From: Candidatus Poribacteria bacterium
Lineage (GTDB): Bacteria; Poribacteria; WGA-4E; WGA-3G
NCBI GenBank assembly: GCA_022827185.1
Contig: JAJDTM010000064.1
Location: 1-33,388, forward strand
Reading direction: 5' to 3'
DNA length: 33,388 nucleotides
Shown: one piece after another, positions 1-7,943 of the stretch
Layout of the letters: each line of letters opens with the position of its first letter
Position numbering within the stretch: position 1 is the first letter of the stretch
The notes under the pieces: generated by a model
The model's database searches: none
Told to the model about the DNA's origin: nothing
The model's input: only the letters and a program-made list of their open reading frames with translations
Position numbers and translations under genes: made by a program

Positions 1-74
1 AGGAAACTGTTCCATGCAGTATCACTTATCATCACGGGGAGGTCTTCAAGGGGAGTTGTGTTTTCTGTTTTCAT
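1..74 (-). CDS. N-terminal fragment of an unidentified protein (runs off the window)
   Basis: An open frame reads leftward from an ATG at 74 to the window edge and begins MKTENTTPLEDLPVMISD. It lies downstream of the short NfeD gene, on the same strand, about 90 nt after that gene's stop. No strong Shine-Dalgarno sequence is visible; the nearest purine run is GGTAGAG about 10 nt upstream. Twenty-four complete codons are too few to recognise a family. The call rests on the uninterrupted frame and the co-directional context only. Confidence 0.4.
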   Translation of the reverse strand, partial: MKTENTTPLEDLPVMISDTAWNSF

Positions 75-167
75 AACACATACTCTACCAAGACCTGCAA
101 AAAATGTCAATAACTTTCACAATGTAAACACTACCTAATAACTAAAGACTTATAACTTACAACTCTT

Positions 168-650
168 CTATTGTAAACTACGGACGACGACGCGACTTCC
201 TTCGACAAGGATTACTTCAATATCAGTTTCTGGTTCGACGAATTCGCCTTGCGTGACAATATCAACGCGGTGTCCATTGATGAGGGCGGCACCGGCTGGC
301 CGCAAAGGCGTGAGTGTCTTACCGGATTTCCCGACCAAACTGGTTAATTCGGATGGAGGTGCTTGGAAACCAGCCTCTTTATTTTCGGTTGCACTCAGGA
401 TAAAAGTTTGAATGACGGGTGTTCTCCGGAGTACTAATAACCCAATGATCGCCAATGGAATGACCAGTACGAGCGTGATCCCGGTAGAAGTCAGTGCGGT
501 CTGCCACCCGAATCTCCACAATGCGGCACTGAAGCCTATGATTATAAGCAGACATCCCGGTATACCTGCTGCACCGAATCCGGGAAGGATCAATAGCTCA
601 ACAAATACCAATAGAATACCGAAACTGATGAGGAAAATTAGGAACCACAT
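168..650 (-). CDS. Short NfeD-like membrane protein (160 aa)
   Basis: This is a small member of the NfeD family: hydrophobic helices at about residues 1-25, 28-45 and 50-72, a linker, then a C-terminal OB-fold-like NfeD domain at about 100-158. That domain contains GKSGKTLTPLRPAGAALI and GHRVDIVTQGEFV, closely matching the C-terminal domain of the long NfeD protein encoded just upstream (GKAGTALTPLRPSGTARI). The motif LPGFGAAGIPG in the membrane part is also typical. In known systems such short proteins partner with a long NfeD protease or with SPFH/stomatin proteins and act in membrane quality control. The gene lies 37 nt after the long nfeD gene on the same strand, so the two are probably co-transcribed. 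No SPFH gene is visible in the window. Confidence 0.88.
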   Translation of the reverse strand: MWFLIFLISFGILLVFVELLILPGFGAAGIPGCLLIIIGFSAALWRFGWQTALTSTGITLVLVIPLAIIGLLVLRRTPVIQTFILSATENKEAGFQAPPSELTSLVGKSGKTLTPLRPAGAALINGHRVDIVTQGEFVEPETDIEVILVEGSRVVVRSLQ

Positions 651-687
651 AATTATCCTCCAAATGCCTCAAGCGATGAGAAGTGCC

Positions 688-2202
688 TTAAGTCTCCTCA
701 ACCGCTTCTACGAAAACCTTAGAACCTTCAACTTCTACGACTCTAACATTGCTATTCTGTGGGATGAAATCGCCAACTGTGACGACATCGACTCTTTTAT
801 CAGCGATTCGCGCTGTTCCGGAGGGCCGCAAAGGCGTTAGAGCGGTGCCTGCTTTTCCGAGATACGCCTGAAAATCTTCTGAACTGGAGGAATGGTACCC
901 CATGTCAGTGTCCATCACTGTTGCCAAAGCAAACCTTTGGAAAAGGCGTGTTTCGGGTAAGAAAAACGCGGCGAGAATAATCAATCCAGAAGTCAAAATC
1001 ACAGATACTGAGAGCCATAAAACAGCGGTCCGCAAGTTGTAAGCCCCATCGAAAACGAAGAAAACGCTTCCCAACATCAATACGATGCCAAGGATTCCTG
1101 CGATACCGAAGCCGGGAATCACAAAAACCTCTAATGCGATGAACGCAATTCCGAGCATGAAAAGCAAGAATGCCCATCCGGCATCAATTCTCGTCAGCAT
1201 GTGTCCACCGAAAAAGAGCCCTACACAGATCAGACCGAGGAGTCCGGGGACCCCGAACCCGGGTGAACGAATTTCTATAAAGATACCGAGAAGCCCCAAC
1301 GAAAGTAGGAGTGAACTGATGAAGGGGTTTGTGATAAAGAACACAATTTTATCAGCAAGCGTTGCCCTAACTTTCGTAACCTGTGCATCTGTGAGTGTTT
1401 TCAGGCGGTTGACTTCCGAAAAACCGTATTCACGCTGCCGTTGCATGATCGCTTCTTCTGTGAGCGGCATCTTGGTTCCGGCGACTTCAACAATCTGGTA
1501 CTGTGCCAATAATTCTGTGAGGGTTTCTGCCTGTGCATCAGCGAACCTGTATTCGAGTGCTTGTCGGGTGGATAAGGTGAGCAATTTCCCTTGTGCGCAG
1601 AGGATTTGCATCTCTTCTCCTTCCTCTTCACGGGTCGCGTATTCTTCTGGAAGGAGTTTGATAATCTGCCCGTCTTTGAGTTTCACAAGCACAAGTTCTT
1701 TGTCCACCATGGCTTCGGCAATATCAGGGTTTCGGTTTTCCCGTTCCGCGGTGGCGCGAATTGTCCCTTGGATATAGGAGATCGCTTTTTCTCCGACCTC
1801 TTCTCCTTGTACATTAACGGGTGCGGAATCCCCGATTGTGCCGCCTGAAGTCATCACGATCTGATTGCAAGCGATAGAGATCATCGCTCCTGCTGAGATC
1901 GCCTGCCGATTGACAAAGGCGATCGTTGGGATTTGTGTCTCTTGAATTGCGCGGATGATATTGACAGCCGAATCGACTCTGCCACCTGGCGTATCCACAT
2001 CAAAAACGATTGCATCGGCACCGGCTTCTTCGGCTACCTGAATACCGTCGCTGATATAGGTTCCAAGACCGGTCCCGATCTCGTTTCGAATATCAATTAC
2101 GTAAACTAATGCGGTGTCCTGTGCGAACAGATTCCCATTAACAGAGAGACATCCGATTATTAGAAGGAGTATGTAACTCAGAAGGTCCGTTTTGCGTCTC
2201 AT
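688..2202 (-). CDS. Long NfeD protein: ClpP-class membrane serine protease fused to an NfeD domain (504 aa)
   Basis: The chain starts with a signal/anchor helix (LLSYILLLIIGCLSVNG), followed by a ClpP/crotonase-fold protease domain at about residues 30-260. The expected serine-lysine dyad is present: the Ser in QAISAGAMIS (about residue 103) and the Lys in GEKAISY (about 139), as in the archaeal stomatin protease PH1510. Then come four to six membrane helices (about 285-425) and a C-terminal OB-fold NfeD domain (about 440-500). Known relatives cleave stomatin-like partners and act in envelope homeostasis. I chose the ATG at 2202 because GAGGG lies 8 nt upstream; the frame stays open further upstream without such support. 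It heads a two-gene unit with the short NfeD gene. Confidence 0.93.
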   Translation of the reverse strand: MRRKTDLLSYILLLIIGCLSVNGNLFAQDTALVYVIDIRNEIGTGLGTYISDGIQVAEEAGADAIVFDVDTPGGRVDSAVNIIRAIQETQIPTIAFVNRQAISAGAMISIACNQIVMTSGGTIGDSAPVNVQGEEVGEKAISYIQGTIRATAERENRNPDIAEAMVDKELVLVKLKDGQIIKLLPEEYATREEEGEEMQILCAQGKLLTLSTRQALEYRFADAQAETLTELLAQYQIVEVAGTKMPLTEEAIMQRQREYGFSEVNRLKTLTDAQVTKVRATLADKIVFFITNPFISSLLLSLGLLGIFIEIRSPGFGVPGLLGLICVGLFFGGHMLTRIDAGWAFLLFMLGIAFIALEVFVIPGFGIAGILGIVLMLGSVFFVFDGAYNLRTAVLWLSVSVILTSGLIILAAFFLPETRLFQRFALATVMDTDMGYHSSSSEDFQAYLGKAGTALTPLRPSGTARIADKRVDVVTVGDFIPQNSNVRVVEVEGSKVFVEAVEET

Positions 2203-2274
2203 GAAATTACCCTCATCCATCGTTTGGATTGCAAGTTTCACCTTTTTCAGCCCTGAGGTATTTTTAGCAATAAC

Positions 2275-2443
2275 AAGGCTTACGCAAATTTAGCACGCGA
2301 TAGTAGATTTTTTTAGTTTTAAATCCCCTAAAGAATCAGAATCAACGGTATGAATGCCTTATGGGCATTCACCGGGTATGAATGCCTTATGGGCATTCAC
2401 CGCCCCTTATCAGGGGACTTTAAAGAGGAAATGCGCAAGTCCT
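2275..2443. mobile_element. MITE-like element, copy A (169 bp)
   Basis: The left end reads AAGGCTTACGCAAATTT and the right end AATGCGCAAGTCCT, degenerate inverted termini of the family seen at 8024, 9040, 11720 and 4209. The core holds AATCAGAATCAACGG, two tandem copies of a 28-bp unit with stem TGAATGCC / GGCATTCA and loop TTATG (2347-2402), then CCCCTTATCAGGGG. No ORF is present. A short repeat AATAA flanks both ends at a small offset, so the target duplication is uncertain. The element fills most of the gap between the long nfeD gene and the SIS gene. Confidence 0.75.
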
Positions 2444-2532
2444 AAATAATTTTAGTTGACGACTAATTCAATTATTATATCTTAAGGCGTTCTCGTCGTC
2501 AAGCGCATTTGCAATTTTACAGCGGCAATCCG

Positions 2533-3096
2533 TTAAGTTGAGGTCAATTCTTCCTGAATCCATGCGTGCAGGACGTGGTTTAGAATTAAATGGACATCTT
2601 CAACGGGACCGTATTGATTGCTATCTACGACGACGTTCACATCGCAAATTGTTGCCAATCTGCCGCCGCCAAAACCGCTCCATCCGATCGTTTTGCATCC
2701 TATCTCGCTGGCGTGCTGCATTGCGCGGATGACGTTTTCGGAGTTGCCACTTGCACTGATACCGATAACGATATCTTCGGGATTTACGAGGTTTTTTAGT
2801 TGTTCCACGAAGACATCTTCATAGGAAACATCGTTGGACCACGCGGTCATTGTTGCGACGTTGTCTGTCAAACTGATGACTCGGAAACGGGGTTTCCCAT
2901 CAACGCTTGTGCCTTTTCCGAGATCACAGGCGAGGTGCGATGCTGTGGAAGCACTTCCACCGTTGCCAATCACAAAAATTTGTTTTTCGGCGTGATATGC
3001 GTCCATAATGACATTTATGGAATGTTGGACATCTTCCAAGGAAAGCCGTTCTAAAACGCCTTGAAGGTGCGAAATGTAATTTTGAATTCTCTCCAT
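2533..3096 (-). CDS. SIS-domain sugar-phosphate isomerase, GmhA-like (187 aa)
   Basis: A single SIS domain covers nearly the whole protein. The phosphosugar-binding segments are VIGNGGSASTASHLACDLG (residues 43-60) and GISASGNSENV (112-122). Overall length and layout match sedoheptulose-7-phosphate isomerase GmhA (about 190 aa). Aligned by eye with E. coli GmhA, the catalytic His180 position is kept (His174 here), while the Glu65 position holds Asp58. The reaction may therefore be the GmhA aldose-ketose isomerisation or a related sugar-phosphate step. A purine run AGAAAGGA lies about 15 nt upstream of the ATG. It lies downstream of, and on the same strand as, a ROK kinase and an FGGY kinase, which suggests a joint role in sugar phosphorylation and isomerisation. 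The family is firm; the substrate is not. Confidence 0.85.
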   Translation of the reverse strand: MERIQNYISHLQGVLERLSLEDVQHSINVIMDAYHAEKQIFVIGNGGSASTASHLACDLGKGTSVDGKPRFRVISLTDNVATMTAWSNDVSYEDVFVEQLKNLVNPEDIVIGISASGNSENVIRAMQHASEIGCKTIGWSGFGGGRLATICDVNVVVDSNQYGPVEDVHLILNHVLHAWIQEELTST

Positions 3097-3137
3097 TTTG
3101 ATTTTTTTCGATCCTTTCTGTATAGTTGTCAGAAAAG

Positions 3138-3195
3138 GGACTTTGACCCTTGAAGAAACCCCCTAAATCCGCTTATCAGGGGGACTTTGACCCTT
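3138..3195. repeat. Partial copy of the intergenic repeat
   Basis: The 15-bp sequence GGGACTTTGACCCTT occurs at 3138-3152 and again at 3181-3195. Between the copies lie CCCCCTAAATCC and CTTATCAGGGGG, which match the core of the MITE-like elements nearby, but no TAGGACTTACGCA ends are present. The second copy runs into the stop codon of the ROK kinase. It looks like a core fragment that has lost its termini. Confidence 0.6.
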
Positions 3196-4172
3196 TAATT
3201 TCCAACGACTAATGCGATGGCGGCGAGGTCGCCTAATGCGTCGCCTAACTGTGCGGGTGCGATTTTAACAACTTCTGCGGGACGTGTCATCGCTAATTCT
3301 GAGACTGTTTTCCGAATCGGATTGAGCAAAAGATCACCGGCAGCGATTGCGATCGTTCCTAATAAAACGATGTCGGGATTCAAAATGTTTACCAGATTCG
3401 CGATACCCCACCCCATGTAATATGCGGTTTCGTCAACGAGTTGTAAAGCTAAGGCGTCACCTGTCCGCGCTGCTTGGAGTACATGTTCAGACTTGACATT
3501 TTCGATACTGTTGTTCGCAAGGTTTAAGAGTCTTGTCGCTGATACCTGTCCATTTTTGAGTTGTTTTCGTATCGCCTCTTGGGTGCGAAGTGCGATGGCA
3601 GGCCCCGAACAGAGTGCCTCAAGACACCCGCGTTTGCCACATCCACAAAGGGGTCCGTCGGGTAGAAGTATCTGATGTCCGACCTCGCCTGCACTATCGT
3701 TGGCTCCGTGGTAAATTTCTCCGTTGATAACAATACCGCCACCGATTCCTGTGCTCATTGTCATATAGAGCACAGCATCGTACCCGCGTCCACCCCCGAA
3801 CCTGAATTCTGCGAGCGCGCTTGCATTTGCGTCGTTTTCAATGGTTACGGGTATCTGAAATTCGGATTCAAGCTGCGCTTTAAGAGGTAGCGCGTCCCAG
3901 CCTGGCAAATTCGGTGGTGAATAGACGATTCCGGTTTTTGTATCTAACGGACCGCCACAACTTACACCTATTGCTGAGATTGACTGCTGCTCCAAGTTTG
4001 CCTGTTCAACGGTCTCACGCACCATGTCAAAAAGTAATTGGAGGGCATATTCCGGTCCCCTTTCTGCAAGCGTCGGTTTCCGTACTTTGCTAAGGATGTG
4101 TCCGGTGCTATCAGCGACAACAGTGGCAAGTTTAGTGCCGCCGATGTCAATTCCGACAACATGTGTTTCCAT
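3195..4172 (-). CDS. ROK-family sugar kinase (325 aa)
   Basis: This is a ROK kinase (glucokinase / N-acetylhexosamine kinase type) that would phosphorylate a free hexose or amino-sugar with ATP in the cytoplasm. The phosphate-binding loop DIGGTK is at residues 9-14, the catalytic ENDAN at 112-116 (Asp114), and the zinc site is complete: GEVGH (His166) plus CGCGKRGC (Cys176, Cys178, Cys183), followed by LEALCSGPA. There is no N-terminal helix-turn-helix, so it is a kinase and not a NagC-type repressor. The frame is open to a TTG at 4193, but the ATG at 4172 has AGAAAGAG just upstream and is the better start. It lies between FGGY and SIS genes on the same strand. The substrate cannot be read from sequence. 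Confidence 0.92.
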   Translation of the reverse strand: METHVVGIDIGGTKLATVVADSTGHILSKVRKPTLAERGPEYALQLLFDMVRETVEQANLEQQSISAIGVSCGGPLDTKTGIVYSPPNLPGWDALPLKAQLESEFQIPVTIENDANASALAEFRFGGGRGYDAVLYMTMSTGIGGGIVINGEIYHGANDSAGEVGHQILLPDGPLCGCGKRGCLEALCSGPAIALRTQEAIRKQLKNGQVSATRLLNLANNSIENVKSEHVLQAARTGDALALQLVDETAYYMGWGIANLVNILNPDIVLLGTIAIAAGDLLLNPIRKTVSELAMTRPAEVVKIAPAQLGDALGDLAAIALVVGN

Positions 4173-4208
4173 TGGTTTCTCTTTCTGATCCAATGTATTT
4201 CAACCTGT

Positions 4209-4297
4209 CAGGACTCACGCATTTTTCTATGATAACTATGTATTACGCACTGCAGACGGGTTTTGAAACCCCGACTGCAAGGGGCTGCGTAAGTCCT
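4209..4297. mobile_element. MITE-like element, copy E, shortest form (89 bp) with target duplication
   Basis: The ends are CAGGACTCACGCA and CTGCGTAAGTCCT, near-perfect inverted repeats. The element is flanked on both sides by the same six bases, ACCTGT (4203-4208 and 4298-4303), as expected for a target-site duplication. The core lacks the GAATGCC hairpins of the longer copies and instead holds a weak inverted pair, CTGCAGACGGG and CCCGACTGCA. It sits between the FGGY and ROK genes, ending 8 nt before the complement of the FGGY stop. Confidence 0.8.
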
Positions 4298-4305
4298 ACC
4301 TGTGT

Positions 4306-5811
4306 TTAGAACTCGTAATTTAGGTTGCGGAGTGCGGGATAAATTTGTGCATAAGCTTTCAATTTCTCATCGTACTGTTGCGCGATTTCCGCGCGTGGGT
4401 GGTATGTATCGCGCGGTGTCACTAACTGCTCGACGGCTGTTTCAATGGAGTCGTACTTGCCTATCGCTGTCCCTGAGAGGATGGCAGTGCCGAGACAGAC
4501 GCCTTCCGATATATCCAAGGCGATGACCTTCTTACCAAACATATCTGCTTTGAGTTGGAGCCACTTCTCAGATTTCGCGCCACCGCCGATAGCACGCACC
4601 TCGTTTATGACAACGCCAGCGTCCTGCAGCATGGCGAGGTTTTGTTTAATCTCATAACTTATGCCTTCAAGAATTGCTTTGACGAGTTCACTCTTGGTTG
4701 TCGAAAGTGTTAATCCGACGATTGCGCCTTTTGATTCTAAATCAAGGGCGGGTGTACCTGAGCCGGTAAAGTGTGGCAGGACCATTGCTGTTCCCGGCGA
4801 ATCGGGAATATCTTCTAATAGAATATCATAGACATCGCGTCCTTCTGCTTCAGCTTGCGCAATTTCTGTTTGGGCAAGGGTGTCTCTATACCACCGCAGC
4901 ACAACGCCGCCGCTTGATACGAAACCGAGTGTGACATATAAGCCGTTGACGACATGCGGATAACAGGCGAAATTCCCGTCTATCATCTGTTGGTTGATGA
5001 CAGGTTCCGTGAAAGCGGGTGCGATACATTCGACGGTGCCAGTTGCGTCCATCACCTCGCCACTTTGAATAATTCCGGCACCTAAAGCACCACACGGTTG
5101 GTCGTGCCCACCGGTAACACAAACGACACCTTGCGGGAGGCCGAGTTCGTCAGCGACCTTGGTGCTCACCTCACCGATGACGGTTCCTGATGGTGCAGTT
5201 TCGGGGAAAAGCGTGGCATCCACATCTGCTAAACCGAGCATTTTTTCTGACCAGCATTTGTCGATAATATCAAACGCCATCGTGCGTGCGGCGAGGGAAT
5301 AGTCTACCACGGGTGGTATACCGAGTTTGAAGTAGACAAAGTCTTCAAAGCCGAGGAATTTCGAGACTTGCCGATAGATATCGGGCTGATTGCGTTGTAT
5401 CCAGATCAGTTTTGGAAGGGTATGAATGTCGCTGATCGGCATTCCGGTGATTTGCATCACTTCGAGCGGCGTTATGTGTTGCTTTAGTTCGTCACAGATG
5501 CCAGCTGTACGGGCATCGAAAGTTGTAATGGCGTTCGCTAAAATTTGCCCGGTAGCGGATACTGGTGTTACGGCTTCACCCTGTGAGGCAACGCTGATAG
5601 CTTGAATCGGGTCGGATTTTGTCTGTGCGGCGACCTGTTGAATACCTGTTGCGATGTTCTCCCAGACGATATTTGCATCGAGTTCCGACCATCCCGGATG
5701 CGGATGGGTCAACGGATATTCGCCGTAGGCTTGTGCAAGTAGCGTCCCGTCCTCACGAAATGCGATGACTTTACACCCTGTTGTGCCAACATCAATTCCC
5801 AAAAGGCTCAT
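4306..5811 (-). CDS. FGGY-family carbohydrate kinase, xylulokinase-like (501 aa)
   Basis: This is a full-length FGGY kinase, which transfers phosphate from ATP to a pentulose, hexulose or polyol. Visible features are the N-terminal phosphate loop LLGIDVGTTGCK (residues 3-14), the SQGEA substrate loop (about 76), the catalytic segment TGGHDQPCGALGAG (Asp237), and the second FGGY signature IGGGAKSEKWLQLKADMFG near 410. Its 501 residues match the usual family length. The start at 5811 is preceded by AAGGAGAG at about 10 nt; a longer reading from 5853 lacks such support. A good sigma70-like promoter lies just upstream (5845-5873). With the ROK kinase and the SIS isomerase it forms a probable sugar-utilisation group. 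No transporter or regulator is adjacent, so the sugar is unknown. Confidence 0.93.
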   Translation of the reverse strand: MSLLGIDVGTTGCKVIAFREDGTLLAQAYGEYPLTHPHPGWSELDANIVWENIATGIQQVAAQTKSDPIQAISVASQGEAVTPVSATGQILANAITTFDARTAGICDELKQHITPLEVMQITGMPISDIHTLPKLIWIQRNQPDIYRQVSKFLGFEDFVYFKLGIPPVVDYSLAARTMAFDIIDKCWSEKMLGLADVDATLFPETAPSGTVIGEVSTKVADELGLPQGVVCVTGGHDQPCGALGAGIIQSGEVMDATGTVECIAPAFTEPVINQQMIDGNFACYPHVVNGLYVTLGFVSSGGVVLRWYRDTLAQTEIAQAEAEGRDVYDILLEDIPDSPGTAMVLPHFTGSGTPALDLESKGAIVGLTLSTTKSELVKAILEGISYEIKQNLAMLQDAGVVINEVRAIGGGAKSEKWLQLKADMFGKKVIALDISEGVCLGTAILSGTAIGKYDSIETAVEQLVTPRDTYHPRAEIAQQYDEKLKAYAQIYPALRNLNYEF

Positions 5812-5844
5812 TGCTGTGTTCTCTCCTTGATACAAGATGCGAAT

Positions 5845-5873
5845 ATGATACAACAGATTAGAAATTAATGCAA
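5845..5873 (-). promoter_or_regulatory. Sigma70-type promoter of the FGGY kinase
   Basis: On the minus strand a TTGCAT box (5873-5868) is separated by exactly 17 bp from TATCAT (5850-5845). The ATG of the FGGY gene follows about 34 nt after the -10 box. It could drive the whole FGGY-ROK-SIS group unless the MITE between FGGY and ROK stops transcription. Confidence 0.6.
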
Positions 5874-5921
5874 ACAGAACGATTTAGTTTTCGTTTTTTT
5901 AGGTCAATTTCGCATTTCCAG

Positions 5922-6174
5922 GCCCGGTAGGTGCGGTTAATAATGCGATATAAACTTTTAGAAATGGTATCAGTTGTCTGAATCAGGATTTGCTGGATTC
6001 TCGGATTTTCAGGATTATAGATGCGTTTTTCAGACCGACGCGTTTCACAGTTTTCATAGCAAAACTGTGAATTGAATATGTTTCTCGAAAGGCTATAACC
6101 CCTTACGACGATTGGGTTTTAGGCGATTTTCATCAAAGGTTGCTATGAAGCTGCTATGAAATTTGCTATGAAAA
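5922..6174. repeat. Structured gene-free region with hairpin and TGCTATGAA repeats
   Basis: The gap 5854-6365 has no convincing gene. At 5922 it holds CCCGGTAGGTGCGGTT, the reverse of a dispersed ACCTACCGGG repeat. At about 5980-6020 lies the GGATT-rich string AATCAGGATTTGCTGGATT. At 6046-6069 there is a perfect 9-bp inverted repeat, CACAGTTTT / AAAACTGTG, with loop CATAGC. Further on, TGCTATGAA occurs three times (6141-6149, 6152-6160, 6164-6172), and its GCTATG core is the reverse complement of that loop. From 6175 to 6365 nothing recognisable was seen. Confidence 0.5.
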
Positions 6175-6365
6175 TTTTGCGAGTCAAGGGTGTCCAATGG
6201 TTATTTGCTGTCGGGGTCATGCCCAGTTTTCAAAGCGTTCTGATTTTTCTCAAAGTTTCTCACACAAACGCACCTCGAAAAAAATAGATTCAAACGCCCC
6301 AAAGAACAGCGTCAGAGGGCCGGAATGTTTAAGGTATTGCGATAAACGCATCCCTATGCCATCAT

Positions 6366-6812
6366 TTACATCTTTATTTTTAATTCCATGAGGTCTTGCG
6401 AGGATTCCAATTTCTCCAAATCTGCTTTGAACTTTGCAATGTAGGGTGCGATTGCACGTTCCTTCGCGTGATTCAGGGTCTCAGACATCCAGATTGCCAA
6501 GTCTCTGAGCGTCTCAAATTGATCTGTATCAACACGATACATCTCACCATCAATGACAAGCTCCAGCGATCTGTCGGCTTCGGCGTTTTCTAAAGAAGTT
6601 TCTTCGGCAGATAGCACAACAGTTATCTCGGCGTTAGGTGATCCAAGTACTGCCGTTGAATTTCGTATGTATGCCTCAATCTGACCGGCATCGAAATCAG
6701 CGTCTGCGGTATGGGTGATTGCCTCATTGATGATACGCATCGGGATGTATAGGTAGCCTGTCGCCCCATCTTTCGTCACAAGGTACTCTTCTCCGTGCTG
6801 TGTATAAGCCAT
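6366..6812 (-). CDS. Hypothetical protein (148 aa)
   Basis: I do not recognise the family. The protein is soluble and acidic, with no signal peptide or membrane helix. The N-terminal part reads MAYTQHGEEYLVTKDGATG; the middle is rich in Glu/Asp and beta-prone (LELVIDGEMYRVDTDQFE), and the last 50 residues look helical (AKERAIAPYIAKFKADLEKLE). The start is supported by AAAGGAG about 12 nt upstream of the ATG. It stands alone, with gene-poor repeat-rich DNA on both sides. Overlapping inverted repeats at 6904-6936, about 90-125 nt upstream, may form its control region. Confidence 0.75.
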   Translation of the reverse strand: MAYTQHGEEYLVTKDGATGYLYIPMRIINEAITHTADADFDAGQIEAYIRNSTAVLGSPNAEITVVLSAEETSLENAEADRSLELVIDGEMYRVDTDQFETLRDLAIWMSETLNHAKERAIAPYIAKFKADLEKLESSQDLMELKIKM

Positions 6813-6903
6813 GGTTTTCTAAACTCCTTTTTTAAAGTTTTCGTGCCAGGTTGTATATGGATACCTAAAAAGGGATAACCGACTGCCGGATTTGTGTTCT
6901 GTG

Positions 6904-6936
6904 CTAAACTAATATTATGTCTATTAGTTTAGACAT
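6904..6936. promoter_or_regulatory. Two overlapping inverted repeats upstream of the hypothetical gene
   Basis: CTAAACTAATA (6904-6914) and TATTAGTTTAG (6922-6932) form a perfect 11-bp inverted repeat around the 7-nt loop TTATGTC. Overlapping it, ATGTCTA (6917-6923) and TAGACAT (6930-6936) form a second perfect 7-bp inverted repeat around TTAGTT. The two structures share bases and cannot form together. Position and AT-rich composition suit an operator for a dimeric repressor, or a switchable RNA hairpin for the 6812 gene. The rest of 6813-7020 shows nothing else. Confidence 0.5.
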
Positions 6937-7020
6937 ACATATTTACGTTTACATTATTTATGATAACATATATAATTTAGAAATGCAAATTTATTAGGTT
7001 CTACACAGATACCATCCCTA

Positions 7021-7212
7021 GGGGATTCAAGAGGTTTTTGAAGTCGTCAAGGTTTCCGCGTAGGATCCGGTTCGATTGGAATGCACATCGCAAATGTAAA
7101 GCTTTCTCACTGCGAAGCAAAATTTTGCCGCGCATGGGCAAAATTTGGGCGAGTACGCCGCAAAACCGAACCTACCGGGTCTGGGACCGAGACGGTTACT
7201 TTTTCTAAAATT
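7021..7212. repeat. Dispersed repeat copy with an enlarged hairpin loop
   Basis: The start GGGATTCAAGAGGTTTTTG, followed by AAGTC, CAAGGTTTC and ATCCGGTTCG, and the end ACCGAACCTACCGGG with TCTAAAATTGA, match the copy at 25242-25349. In that copy the GGTTCGGTT / AACCGAACC arms close on a 4-nt loop. Here about 85 extra bases lie between the arms, including GCAAAATTTTGC and GGGCAAAATTTG. A further fragment of the MITE core (CCCCTTATCAGAGGGACTTT) follows at 7251, and another, GGCATATCAGGGGACTTTAA, lies near 7471. The spacer 7021-7490 has no convincing gene. Confidence 0.6.
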
Positions 7213-7490
7213 GACACCTATGGGTTATTTTTCAGAAACACCCCTAAATCCCCTTATCAGAGGGACTTTAAGAGGTAGGGCATATCAGGCAGGGCCATTC
7301 AATTTTAAGAAATTATTCGATTGGACGTCTTTTTTCCAGGATCCGCTGCGAAATGCTGCGAAATCTAGCGAAAATTTCGGCGTTTTGTTTTAATACATAA
7401 CATACATGAAGTTTTAACACCTGCGAAAAGGACAACACCAAACACCAAAAACCTACAATTGAATGCCCCTGGCATATCAGGGGACTTTAA

Positions 7491-7519
7491 TTGGTAATTT
7501 TTTGATGTTTTGGTATACT
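7491..7519 (+). promoter_or_regulatory. Possible promoter of the 90-aa gene
   Basis: TTGGTA (7491-7496) is separated by 17 bp from TATACT (7514-7519), about 90 nt before the start at 7609. The -35 box matches the consensus only partly. Confidence 0.35.
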
Positions 7520-7608
7520 CTATAACACCGGTTTGGTGGTACTGCAAGGCACTGCGAAGCGTATGTTTGCCGCCTTCCCACCTTTTCGTAGGGGGATAAA
7601 GGACTGGG

Positions 7609-7881
7609 TTGGAAAACCAAATGGATATGTTGGAAGAACTTAAAGTGCGTGATGAGCGCATCGAAAGATTGGAACGTGCGCTTTTGTTAGTGCTGAGTTT
7701 AAACGTTGGGAACCATCTTGACAAGTCTTCTAAGAATTGTTTTAGCCATGTTCAATCTTTTGCGGTAGCGCAGATGGAATCGCTTGTCGCGGAGTCTGGG
7801 AGTCCGGAGAAAGTCATTGAAGATTTGCTTGCTGCCAGTGAAAAGCGTTTTCGTGTTGAATTAGATGCGTTAGATTGCTAA
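7609..7881 (+). CDS. Small hypothetical protein with a coiled-coil-like N-terminus (90 aa)
   Basis: I do not recognise the family. Residues 1-30 (MLEELKVRDERIERLERALL) form a charged amphipathic helix with heptad-like spacing, followed by a short hydrophobic stretch (LLLVLSLNVG) and an acidic helical C-terminus (SPEKVIEDLLAASEKRFRVEL). There is no export signal. The frame opens at TTG (7609) with AAAGGA 5 nt upstream; the ATG at 7621 is an alternative with weaker ribosome-binding support. Codon use resembles the neighbouring genes, which favours a real gene, but the short length keeps this uncertain. Confidence 0.55.
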   Translation: MENQMDMLEELKVRDERIERLERALLLVLSLNVGNHLDKSSKNCFSHVQSFAVAQMESLVAESGSPEKVIEDLLAASEKRFRVELDALDC

Positions 7882-7943
7882 TCTAAGAAATTTTGCCAGA
7901 TGGGTTAGATTTGGTGAACCGTGTACTGGTTGGATAAAGACAG

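Noticed and set aside
412..840. Plus-strand open frame of 142 codons over the nfeD pair
   Set aside because: Antisense shadow running across both nfeD genes; no family features.
1085..1777. Plus-strand open frame of 230 codons across the long nfeD gene
   Set aside because: Antisense to a gene with clear ClpP/NfeD motifs; no ribosome site and low-complexity Ser/Pro-rich translation.
2347..2402. CRISPR-like tandem palindromic units
   Set aside because: Only two units in direct contact without unique spacers, and the same pair recurs inside other MITE copies.
7365..7724. Minus-strand open frame of 119 codons near the 90-aa gene
   Set aside because: Overlaps repeat fragments and the better-supported plus-strand gene; no ribosome site or domain.
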